Part shown: positions 33,087-39,725 of the stretch, piece after piece
Layout: each line of letters begins with the position of its first letter
Numbering within the stretch: position 1 is the first letter of the stretch
Source of the DNA: Pseudomonadota bacterium
GTDB lineage: Bacteria > Pseudomonadota > Alphaproteobacteria > Caulobacterales > Caulobacteraceae
NCBI GenBank assembly: GCA_963205025.1
Contig: CAUJHO010000066.1
Location: 1 to 39,725 of the forward strand
DNA length: 39,725 nucleotides
Reading direction: 5' to 3'
The notes under the pieces: generated by a model
The model's input: the letters and a program-made list of their open reading frames with translations, nothing else
What the model was told of the DNA's origin: nothing
Databases searched by the model: none
Translations under genes and position numbers: made by a program

Positions 33087-35251
33087 TGCCCCAACTCCTT
33101 CTTGAAATCTTCTCCGAAGAGATCCCGGCCCGGATGCAGGCCGGGGCCGCGCGTGATCTGGAGCGTATGGTCGGCGACCGGTTGAAGGCCGCCGGCCTGA
33201 CCTGGGAGACGATCCGTGCCTATGCCGGGCCACGCCGCCTGACCCTGTTGGTCGAGGGGCTGCCGACGGCGACCCCCGACCGCGATGAGGAGTTGAAGGG
33301 GCCCAAGACCTCGGCCCCGGAACAGGCCCTCGAAGGCTTTCTCAGAAAGACAGGCCTGAGCCGCGATCAACTGGTCGAGCGCGACGGTGTTTTCTTCGCA
33401 ATTCTATCCAGCAAGGGCCGACAAACGACGGAAGCCATTGCTGAAACTGTCGATCAGACGATCCGCGCCTTCCCCTGGCCCAAGTCGATGCGCTGGGGCG
33501 ACGGGACGTTGCGCTGGGTGCGACCGATCAAGCGGATCCTGTGCCTGTTCGATGGACAGGTCGTGCCCTTCGACATTGATGGCATCGTCTCGGGAGACGC
33601 CACCGAGGGGCATCGTTTCCTGGGCACCGGGCGTCCGCTGAAAATCCGAAATTTCAACGACTACCGACAGCAACTTGAAGCCGATTTCGTGATGCTGGAC
33701 GCCGCGGATCGGCGCCGGCGCATCCTCGACCAGGCGCGGGCCGTCTGCGCGGCGCGGGGTCTGGAGCTGGTCGAGGACGAGGGGCTGCTCGACGAGGTCG
33801 CCGGACTGGCCGAATGGCCGACCCCGATCCTGGGCGAGATGGACCCGTCCTTCCTGGACCTGCCGCCCGAGGTGATCCGGCTGTCGATGAAGGTTCACCA
33901 GAAATACTTCGCGGTGCGCGATCCGGCGGTCGCAGGGCTGGCCCCCAACTTCGTGGTGGTGGCCAATGTCGAGGCGACCGATGGTGGCCAGGCCCTGGCC
34001 GCCGGCAACAGCCGCGTGTTGTCGGCGCGCCTGAATGACGCGCGCTTCTTCTGGGACGAGGATCGCAAGGCCGGCAACTTCGAAACCTGGCTCGAGAAGC
34101 TCAAGGGCGTGACCTTCCATGCCCGTCTCGGCACGCTCGCCGATCGGGTTGACCGGATCGCGGTTCTGGCGCGTGAGATTGCGCCGATGGTCGGGGCCGA
34201 TCCGGCGGCGGCCGAGCTGGCGGCGCGCTATGTCAAGGCAGATCTGGCGTCCGGCATGGTCGGTGAGTTCCCAGAACTTCAGGGCATCATGGGCGGGTAC
34301 TATCTGCGTGCAGCGGGTGAAGACGCCGCCATTGCCGATGCCGTGCGCGATCACTACCGGCCGCAGGGGCCCGCCGACACGGTTCCGAGCGCGCCGGTGA
34401 CGGTGGCGGTGGCCCTGGCCGACAAGCTGGACACCTTGGTCGGCTTCTTTGCGATCGACGAGAAGCCGACGGGTTCGAAGGATCCCTATGCCCTGCGCCG
34501 TGCCGCCCTGGGCATGATCCGGTTGATCCTGGAAAATCAGGTGCGGCTGCCGCTCAGGCGACTGGCCTTCATGCACCTGTGGCTGGTGACCGAGCGACTG
34601 GCTGAGGAGCCCATGCGGGCCCTTGAAAAGGTGCCCTACGCCCTGGTGCGCGAGGCTGGTGGCGACCTTGAGGCCGCTGCCAGCGAGGCCGGTTGGGAGA
34701 ACAAGATCGATGCCATGTTCCATGGCACGACCGACATCGCGGCCTTTTTCGTTGAGCGCCTGAAGGTATTGCTGCGCGATAGCGGCCACCGGCACGATCT
34801 GGTCGATGCCGTCTTCGCCTTGGGTGACGATGATCTCGTGCGGATCCTGGCGCGGGTCGATGCCCTGTCCACGTTCCTGGCGACCGAAGATGGCGCGAAC
34901 CTTCTGGCCGGCTACAAACGGGCCTCCAACATCCTCAAGGCCGAGGAGAAGAAGGGGCCGTTGCCCGAAGGGGCGGCTGAAGTCGGTCTGCCCGGCCAGC
35001 CCGAGGAAGAGGTTGTCCTGGCCATGGCGGTGTCGGCCGTCGCCACTGAGGTCGACGCCGCTCTGGAAGCCGAAGATTTCGAGGCCGCAATGACGGCCCT
35101 CTCGCGGCTGCGTGGCCCGGTCGATGCCTTCTTTGAGGCCGTGCTGGTCAACTCGGATGTTCCCGCCGAGCGTGAGAACCGGCTGAAGTTGCTGGCTCAG
35201 GTCCGCGCCGTCATGGGCCGGGTCGCGGACTTCGGCCAGGTCACCGGGTAG
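33086..35251 (+). CDS. glyS: Glycyl-tRNA synthetase beta subunit
   Basis: The tRNA-binding partner of GlyQ, with an HD-like domain, B3/4-like region and a C-terminal anticodon-binding (DALR) domain. The ATG at 33086 gives 721 residues beginning [17 protein letters not shown]; upstream frame continuation (to 33035) lies within glyQ. Recognisable segments are YAGPRRLTLLVEGLP, GPKTSAPEQALEGFLRK, WPKSMRWGDGTLRWVRPI, MKVHQKYFAV, NDARFFWDEDRK and FFAIDEKPTGSKDPYALRRAALGMIRLI. The C-terminal part (about 580-700) includes NLLAGYKRASNILKAEEKK and the end LLAQVRAVMGRVADFGQV. It leads into a small HExxH gene eight bases on. Confidence 0.98.
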   Translation: MPQLLLEIFSEEIPARMQAGAARDLERMVGDRLKAAGLTWETIRAYAGPRRLTLLVEGLPTATPDRDEELKGPKTSAPEQALEGFLRKTGLSRDQLVERDGVFFAILSSKGRQTTEAIAETVDQTIRAFPWPKSMRWGDGTLRWVRPIKRILCLFDGQVVPFDIDGIVSGDATEGHRFLGTGRPLKIRNFNDYRQQLEADFVMLDAADRRRRILDQARAVCAARGLELVEDEGLLDEVAGLAEWPTPILGEMDPSFLDLPPEVIRLSMKVHQKYFAVRDPAVAGLAPNFVVVANVEATDGGQALAAGNSRVLSARLNDARFFWDEDRKAGNFETWLEKLKGVTFHARLGTLADRVDRIAVLAREIAPMVGADPAAAELAARYVKADLASGMVGEFPELQGIMGGYYLRAAGEDAAIADAVRDHYRPQGPADTVPSAPVTVAVALADKLDTLVGFFAIDEKPTGSKDPYALRRAALGMIRLILENQVRLPLRRLAFMHLWLVTERLAEEPMRALEKVPYALVREAGGDLEAAASEAGWENKIDAMFHGTTDIAAFFVERLKVLLRDSGHRHDLVDAVFALGDDDLVRILARVDALSTFLATEDGANLLAGYKRASNILKAEEKKGPLPEGAAEVGLPGQPEEEVVLAMAVSAVATEVDAALEAEDFEAAMTALSRLRGPVDAFFEAVLVNSDVPAERENRLKLLAQVRAVMGRVADFGQVTG

Positions 35252-35259
35252 ATTGCCGG

Positions 35260-36039
35260 ATGTTCGGGGGACTGTTCGGCAAGGCGAGCTTCCTCGATCC
35301 AGATGTCGAAGACTGGCACCTGGAAACTTGGGCGCTACTGTTGGCAGGTCTTGGGCCGGTGACCGACGCCGTGATGGTAACGCCGACGCGCGAGCATTTT
35401 CCACCGACCGATGCGACGGGCCACGAGAAGGTTGAGCACGTCTTTGCGGCCGTGAAGGCGGCGATGGGCATGAGCGAATGGGCCTGCCGACTTGAGCCGC
35501 AGGAGCATCGACCCGCGATGGCGCGCCTCGGCGAGTTGGCCGTCCTGGAAACCCAGGGGGCACCGCTGGGCACCTTCAGAATTGAGGGCGGCGAGGCGGT
35601 GATCACCTATGCGCCGGAACTGGCCGATGACCCATGGCGGCTGACGGCGACGCTGTCACACGAGTTGAGCCACTATCTCCTAGAGGCCATTGCCGAGGAT
35701 TTGGATGAGGAGACTTATGAGCTGGCGACCGACCTGACGGTCGCCTATGCCGGCTTGGGGCTGTTTGGAGCCAACACGGCCTTCAGCTTCAGCCAGCACG
35801 GCGACACCTTTAGTCAGGGATGGCAATGGAGCCGCGCGGGCTATCTGTCGCCGAATAGCTGGGCCTTCGCCCTCGCCATATTCACCGCGCTGAGCGAGAG
35901 CGATGCCGATGTGGAACGCTGGCTAAAGCCCGAGATGGCCAATCTCTACCGGCAAGCCAGTAAATACCTGGCTCGACACCCGAAGTTGCTGGATGACTTG
36001 CGGCGCATCGGGCCAGCCGAGCCGACGGCTGCCAGCTGA
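35260..36039 (+). CDS. Uncharacterised protein with HExxH gluzincin-type motif
   Basis: A 259-residue protein with no signal peptide and no long hydrophobic segment, so probably cytosolic. The centre holds LSHELSHYLL: His134, Glu135 and His138 form an HExxH zinc site. Sixteen residues later comes YELATDL with Glu154 and Asp158, the ExxxD pattern that supplies the third ligand in gluzincins. The rest shows no domain I recognise. AGLGLFGANTAFSFSQHGDTFSQGWQW after the motif is Gly/Phe/Trp-rich. The ATG lies eight bases after the glyS stop, so it is probably transcribed with glyQS, but there is no evident functional link. Zinc binding and peptidase activity are inferred from the motif alone. Confidence 0.82.
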   Translation: MFGGLFGKASFLDPDVEDWHLETWALLLAGLGPVTDAVMVTPTREHFPPTDATGHEKVEHVFAAVKAAMGMSEWACRLEPQEHRPAMARLGELAVLETQGAPLGTFRIEGGEAVITYAPELADDPWRLTATLSHELSHYLLEAIAEDLDEETYELATDLTVAYAGLGLFGANTAFSFSQHGDTFSQGWQWSRAGYLSPNSWAFALAIFTALSESDADVERWLKPEMANLYRQASKYLARHPKLLDDLRRIGPAEPTAAS

Positions 36040-36106
36040 CACAGCCCAGCCGCGTGACGCCCGAACCGACTCGCGGCATCACATTGAAAACGAAGGGGCG
36101 TGCGCG

Positions 36107-37258
36107 ATGAGCAGTCTGCTGAGAGTGCGTGACGGCGGAGAGGCCAGGGTTGGCTTCGTCGAGTTGTTCTTCGACCTGGTGTTCGTGTTTGCGATCACTC
36201 AGGTGTCGCACTTCCTGCTGGAGAACCTGACCTGGCTGGGGGCGCTTCAGGCGGCCATGATGGTGGCGGCGGTCTGGTGGGCCTGGATCTATACGTCGTG
36301 GATCACCAACTGGCTCGACCCACAACGTCCGGCGGTGCAGATCGGCCTGTTCGTCCTGATGGCGGCGGGTCTGGTGATGTCGGCAGCCCTGCCGCACGCC
36401 TTCGATGACACAGGCCTGGCCTTTGCGGCGTCGTTTGCCTTCATCCAGGTGGGGCGCACCGTATTCATGATTCTGGCCTGCTATGACGACGCCGGCCTGC
36501 GGCGGAATTTCCAGCGCATTCTCGTCTGGCTGTCGATCTCGGCGGTGCTGTGGATCATGGGTGGGCTGGCCGAGCCGGATCAGCGCCTGTGGTGGTGGCT
36601 GGGGGCGCTGGCCATCGAATATGCCGGGCCGATCCTCTATTTCAGGACGCCGGGATTGGGGCGTTCGACAACGCAGGACTGGAACGTCGAGGGTGCCCAT
36701 ATGGCCGAGCGCGTCGGCCTGTTCACCATCATCTGCCTGGGCGAGACCCTGCTGATTTCAGGCGCGACCTTCGCCGAGATGGACTGGACCATGCCGGTCA
36801 TCGCCGCCTTTGGGTCCGCCATCGTCTCGACCATCGCCATGTGGTGGCTCTACTTCAGCCGGGCGCACGAGGTGGCCAGCCACACCATCGCCCACGCCGA
36901 AGACCCGGGCGCTCTGGCGCGGCGGGGCTATACCTATTCGCCTCTGCTGGTGGTGGCCGGCATCATCGTGGTGGCGGTTTCCGACGAGCTGGTGCTGGCG
37001 CACCCGCTGGGTCACACCGAGCCGGCGATGGCCCTGACCCTGCTGGGCGGGCCGGCGCTGTTCCTGCTGGGCAGCGCGGTGGCGACCTGGGCGATCTGGC
37101 GCATCATCGCCTGGCCGCGCCTGATCGGGTGCGCGGTGTTGATCGGGGGGTGGCTGCTGGTGCCGATGGTGACACCGGTGATGCTCAGCCTGTTCTCGAC
37201 GGGGGTGCTGGTTGCGGTGGCGGCGTGGGAGACAGTGAGACCCGGCGCTAAACCCTGA
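36107..37258 (+). CDS. LtrA-family (low temperature requirement A) membrane protein
   Basis: A 383-residue polytopic membrane protein from the ATG at 36107; a poor Shine-Dalgarno (AAGGGG) precedes it. The frame is open to 35993, within the HExxH gene, but the family start VGFVELFFDLVFVFAITQVSHFL follows directly after 36107. I count about ten hydrophobic segments, including GALQAAMMVAAVWWAWIYTSW, FVLMAAGLVMSAALPHAF, IICLGETLLISGA and GCAVLIGGWLLVPMV. FFDLVFVFAITQ and ERVGLFTIICLGE are the LtrA hallmarks. The name comes from cold-sensitive Listeria mutants; molecular function is unknown. Its last 11 bases overlap the antisense reading frame of the interrupted gene that follows. Confidence 0.9.
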   Translation: MSSLLRVRDGGEARVGFVELFFDLVFVFAITQVSHFLLENLTWLGALQAAMMVAAVWWAWIYTSWITNWLDPQRPAVQIGLFVLMAAGLVMSAALPHAFDDTGLAFAASFAFIQVGRTVFMILACYDDAGLRRNFQRILVWLSISAVLWIMGGLAEPDQRLWWWLGALAIEYAGPILYFRTPGLGRSTTQDWNVEGAHMAERVGLFTIICLGETLLISGATFAEMDWTMPVIAAFGSAIVSTIAMWWLYFSRAHEVASHTIAHAEDPGALARRGYTYSPLLVVAGIIVVAVSDELVLAHPLGHTEPAMALTLLGGPALFLLGSAVATWAIWRIIAWPRLIGCAVLIGGWLLVPMVTPVMLSLFSTGVLVAVAAWETVRPGAKP

Positions 37259-37430
37259 TATTCTTGGTTGTGCAGATCGGTCGTTTGCCGCCCTCAAGGT
37301 GAAAATAGAGCACATTGAAAGGGCTAATTTTGTGATTGCCCTTGCCAAGCGATGGCCAATTTCGGAACGCGGTGAGCTGGCTCTCCGATAATGGCTTTTT
37401 CGAAAAATTAAATAGTACGAGCACTGAAAG
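37248..37430 (-). pseudogene. In-frame continuation (60 codons) of the broken gene, after TGA
   Basis: Directly after the TGA at 37431-37433 the same minus-strand frame stays open for 60 codons and ends in TAG at 37248-37250. The translation begins LSVLVLFNFSKKPLSES and contains RNWPSLGKGNHKISPFNVLYF and KNIRV at the end. It is coherent protein sequence (Trp, Phe, Tyr and Gly in plausible positions) and reads as the natural C-terminal half of the upstream part. I recall similar text (SLGKGNHK...FNVAYF) from full-length uncharacterised alphaproteobacterial proteins, but could not check this. The last 11 bases are antisense to ltrA. Either a nonsense mutation, a sequence error or read-through would explain it. 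Confidence 0.7.
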
Positions 37431-37763
37431 TCAATCGTGTTTCAGGAGCTTCTTCGCCTCGGTGTTATTGACGGAAGCTGATAGGGGGGAGCTAGCCTGA
37501 TTGGGCTTTCGAACCGCAAACTCGATCGCCGTTGTTCCTATCTTGAAGTCGATTCTCCCGGTTTTCGAGAGTGACCCAGGAAGAGAGGCGGCAGACTCTG
37601 GCTCGCAATGCCCCAAATAGCCGAGAAGAAATGTCCGTACGAGCGGGAGTAGGTGGCTTTCACCCCAGCTATTGAAGCCGCGCGACTTTCGAAAAGAGGG
37701 GTCGTGAAACGCCTCATAGAGAATACTAAATGCGCGCCGAATTTCTGAAACAGACGGGCTCAT
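37431..37763 (-). CDS. Uncharacterised low-GC gene, N-terminal part, ended by premature TGA
   Basis: A 110-residue frame starting at ATG 37763, 28 bases after the helicase stop and in the same direction. It begins MSPSVSEIRRAFSILYEAFHD and has a central GRIDFKIGTTAIEFAVRK with Asp72 and Glu81. This is faintly reminiscent of the D...E-x-K core of PD-(D/E)xK nucleases, but the expected Lys is not in place. It ends in ASVNNTEAKKLLKHD and TGA. By direct count of 37261-37740, 246 of 480 bases are G or C (51%), well below the surrounding genes, which indicates foreign origin. Shine-Dalgarno is weak. The frame continues after the stop (see 37248-37430), so this is probably the front part of a roughly 170-residue protein. 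Confidence 0.65.
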   Translation of the reverse strand: MSPSVSEIRRAFSILYEAFHDPSFRKSRGFNSWGESHLLPLVRTFLLGYLGHCEPESAASLPGSLSKTGRIDFKIGTTAIEFAVRKPNQASSPLSASVNNTEAKKLLKHD

Positions 37764-37791
37764 ATTTCACAATCCATACCGGCGGACGTGT

Positions 37792-39725
37792 CTACGCCCG
37801 CTCCACGAAACTGTCGATCACGCGCTTTTCGCCGGCCTTGTCGAAGGCGACGGTCAGCTTGTTGCCTTCGATGGACGTGACCTTGCCGTAGCCGAACTTC
37901 TGGTGAAACACGCGGTCGCCACGGGCATAGGCGCTGGTCGAGGCGGCGGTGGCGACGAGGCGGCCTTCGCCCTCGATGACAGCGTGGCGGGCCTGGCGGT
38001 CGCGGGCGCTCTGGGCCGGGGTCTTCTGGGCGTATTGCTGACCGCGTCGCCAGCCGGGCGAGGCATAGCCACCCGAAAAGACCGGGGCCTCATCGAAGCG
38101 CGAGCGGGCCTCGGCCAGATGCGGTGAGCCGCCGAAATAGCCGGTCTCGGACGAGGCTTCGACGTGGTCGTGCGGCAATTCGTCGATGAAGCGGCTGGGC
38201 AGTTGAGTGGTCCAACGCCCATAGACCAGGCGGTTTGCGGCGAAATAGATGCGGGCTTCGCGCCGGGCGCGAGTGACGCCGACGTAGGCGAGGCGGCGTT
38301 CCTCCTCCAGACCCTTTTCACCCTTCTCGTCGATCGAGCGCTGCGACGGGAAGACGCCTTCCTCCCAGCCGGGCAGAAAGACGACCGGGAACTCCAGCCC
38401 CTTTGCGGCATGAAGCGTCATCACCTGGACGGCGTCCTCGCCGGCCCCGCGATCCAGGTCCATGACCAGGGCGACATGTTCGAGATAGGCCCCCAGGGTG
38501 TCGAACTGGCTCATGGATTGAACCAGCTCTTTCAGGTTTTCCAGCCGCGTCGCGCCGCTCGCTCGGTCGGCGCGCTGCATATCGACATAGCCACTCTCTT
38601 CCAGCACCGTCTCGGTCAGCTGATGGTGCGGCGTGGTCTCCAGAAGGGCGCGCCAGCGGTCGATGTCGCGGATGAAGTTGGTCAGGGGCGTGCGCGCCCG
38701 CGCCGTCAGCTCGTCGGTCAGGACCAGATCGCGCGCCGCCGCCATGGCCGAAACGCCGGCCCCGCGCGCGATGGTCAGGATGCGCTGGACCGAGGCATCG
38801 CCCAGGCCGCGCTTGGGCGTATTGATGATGCGTTCGAAAGCGAGGTCGTCGTCCTCCGACAGGATCAGCCGCATATAGGCGTGGGCGTCTCGGATCTCGG
38901 CGCGCTCGAAGAAGCGCGGGCCGCCGATCACCGTATAGGGGATGGCCAGCATGACGAACCGCTCTTCGAAGGTCCGCATCTGGAAGGCGGCGCGCACCAG
39001 AATGGCCATGTCGCGATAGCGCACGCCTTGACGGTGCAGGCGTTCGATCTCATCGGCGATCAAACGGCTCTCGGCCTCGCCGTCCCAGACGCCTGTGACG
39101 CGGACCTTGTCGCCGCCGGATTCATCGGTCCACAGGGTCTTGCCCAGTCGCCCGCGATTGGCGCTGATCAGCCCGGAAGCGGCCGCCAGAATGTGCGGCG
39201 TCGAGCGGTAATTCTGTTCGAGTCGAACGACAACAGCGCCGGGGAAGTCCTTCTCAAAGCGTAGGATATTATCGACTTCGGCACCCCGCCAGCCATAGAT
39301 GGACTGATCATCGTCGCCAACGACACAGATATTGGCGGCATGGCCGTCGCGCGGCGCGGCCAAGAGGCGCAGCCACAGATACTGGGCGACATTGGTGTCC
39401 TGATATTCGTCGACCAGGATGTAGCGGAAGCGCCGGTGATATTCCTCAAGAATATCCGCATGCTGAGAGAGGATTGTCAGGTTGTGCAGCAAAAGATCGC
39501 CGAAGTCGCAGGCATTCAGGGTCTTCAGCCGGTCCTGATAGGCGCGATAGAGCGTCTGACCCCGCCCTTCGGCGAAATCTTCCGAGGCCGGCAGCTTCTC
39601 GGGCGTCCAGCCCCGGTTCTTCCAGTGGTCGATCAGGCCGGCCAGGGCACGCGGGGCCCAGCGTTTGGGGTCGAGATTGGCGGCCTCGATCACCTGTTTG
39701 ATCAGGCGCTCCTGATCGTCGGTGT
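37792..39725 (-). CDS. UvrD/PcrA-type superfamily 1 DNA helicase, C-terminal part (5' end outside window)
   Basis: A 3'-to-5' helicase of nucleotide-excision and mismatch repair and replication restart. The gene enters from the right edge: the frame is open to the last base (TDDQERLIKQ precedes the GTG at 39693, which is not a start), so about 644 codons are visible. Motif II is ILVDEYQDTN, motif III GDDDQSIYGWRGA, motif IV LEQNYRSTPHIL, motif V MTLHAAKGLEFPVVFLPGWEEGVFP and motif VI EEERRLAYVGVTRAR. The Walker A P-loop is missing because it lies outside. The end, FHQKFGYGKVTSIEGNKLTVAFDKAGEK, is the Tudor-like C-terminal domain that binds RNA polymerase in PcrA/UvrD. UvrD versus PcrA cannot be decided here. 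Confidence 0.96.
   Translation of the reverse strand, partial: TDDQERLIKQVIEAANLDPKRWAPRALAGLIDHWKNRGWTPEKLPASEDFAEGRGQTLYRAYQDRLKTLNACDFGDLLLHNLTILSQHADILEEYHRRFRYILVDEYQDTNVAQYLWLRLLAAPRDGHAANICVVGDDDQSIYGWRGAEVDNILRFEKDFPGAVVVRLEQNYRSTPHILAAASGLISANRGRLGKTLWTDESGGDKVRVTGVWDGEAESRLIADEIERLHRQGVRYRDMAILVRAAFQMRTFEERFVMLAIPYTVIGGPRFFERAEIRDAHAYMRLILSEDDDLAFERIINTPKRGLGDASVQRILTIARGAGVSAMAAARDLVLTDELTARARTPLTNFIRDIDRWRALLETTPHHQLTETVLEESGYVDMQRADRASGATRLENLKELVQSMSQFDTLGAYLEHVALVMDLDRGAGEDAVQVMTLHAAKGLEFPVVFLPGWEEGVFPSQRSIDEKGEKGLEEERRLAYVGVTRARREARIYFAANRLVYGRWTTQLPSRFIDELPHDHVEASSETGYFGGSPHLAEARSRFDEAPVFSGGYASPGWRRGQQYAQKTPAQSARDRQARHAVIEGEGRLVATAASTSAYARGDRVFHQKFGYGKVTSIEGNKLTVAFDKAGEKRVIDSFVERA

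Noticed and set aside
33404..35563. A 719-codon open frame on the minus strand opposite glyS
   Set aside because: It mirrors the highly conserved glyS gene; long antisense frames are expected at this G+C content, and the translation has no motif or plausible start.
37259..37430. Empty intergenic region between ltrA and the short minus-strand gene
   Set aside because: It is not empty: the minus strand continues the same reading frame after the TGA, so it is treated as the rest of the broken gene.

Overview
The window is chromosomal DNA of a GC-rich (about two thirds G+C by eye) Gram-negative alphaproteobacterium. Caulobacterales, and within it a Brevundimonas-like genome, fits best. The evidence is the gene order lptF-lptG-lptD-surA-pdxA-rsmA, the proteins themselves, many lipoproteins and ATGA/GTGA start-stop overlaps, and promoter-like sites resembling the Caulobacter housekeeping consensus TTGACGS-N10-14-GCTANAWC. 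The genus is inferred, not proven. There are no rRNA or tRNA genes, CRISPR arrays, insertion sequences or phage genes that I can see. Most of the region is core housekeeping DNA with small accessory patches.

Layout. 1-3186 (+): end of fabF, then mltG, yicC and gmk in one tightly overlapping run (fatty acid synthesis, peptidoglycan chain termination, RNA turnover, GMP kinase). 3285-11252 (-): lptF, lptG, lptD, surA, pdxA, rsmA, an outer-membrane assembly operon (LPS export permease pair, LPS translocon, periplasmic chaperone) that ends in vitamin B6 synthesis and 16S rRNA methylation. 11372-14002: pepA and holC (+), normally neighbours in proteobacteria, here separated by a minus-strand secreted protein gene and a strong hairpin. 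13984-14891 (+): three consecutive small lipoproteins of the I78 protease-inhibitor type. 14893-16773 (-): an ABC-F ATPase. 16857-17930 (+): ndk and a DUF1275 membrane protein. 17946-19549 (-): purM-purN. 19634-20782 (+): rnd, probably leaderless. 20849-25143 (+): two M28-family lipoprotein peptidases, a Rid-family protein and a small lipoprotein. 25140-27619 (-): a uracil-DNA glycosylase and a lytic transglycosylase. 27710-37258 (+): ETF-quinone oxidoreductase, a TPR protein, ispE, glyQ-glyS, an HExxH protein and an LtrA-family membrane protein. 37248-39725 (-): a 5'-truncated (by the window edge) UvrD/PcrA helicase followed by a low-GC gene broken by an in-frame TGA.

The most unusual items are the triple I78-like lipoprotein cluster with an invariant four-cysteine pattern not needed for the lipid anchor, and the low-GC gene at 37248-37763 whose reading frame continues for 60 more codons after a TGA. 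Also notable are a uracil-DNA glycosylase lacking two of the four expected iron-sulfur cysteines, a Rid protein lacking the substrate-binding arginine, an uncharacterised HExxH (gluzincin-like) protein behind glyS, and a palindromic -10 element placed so that rnd mRNA should start at its ATG. I did not find a convincing complete new multi-gene system.
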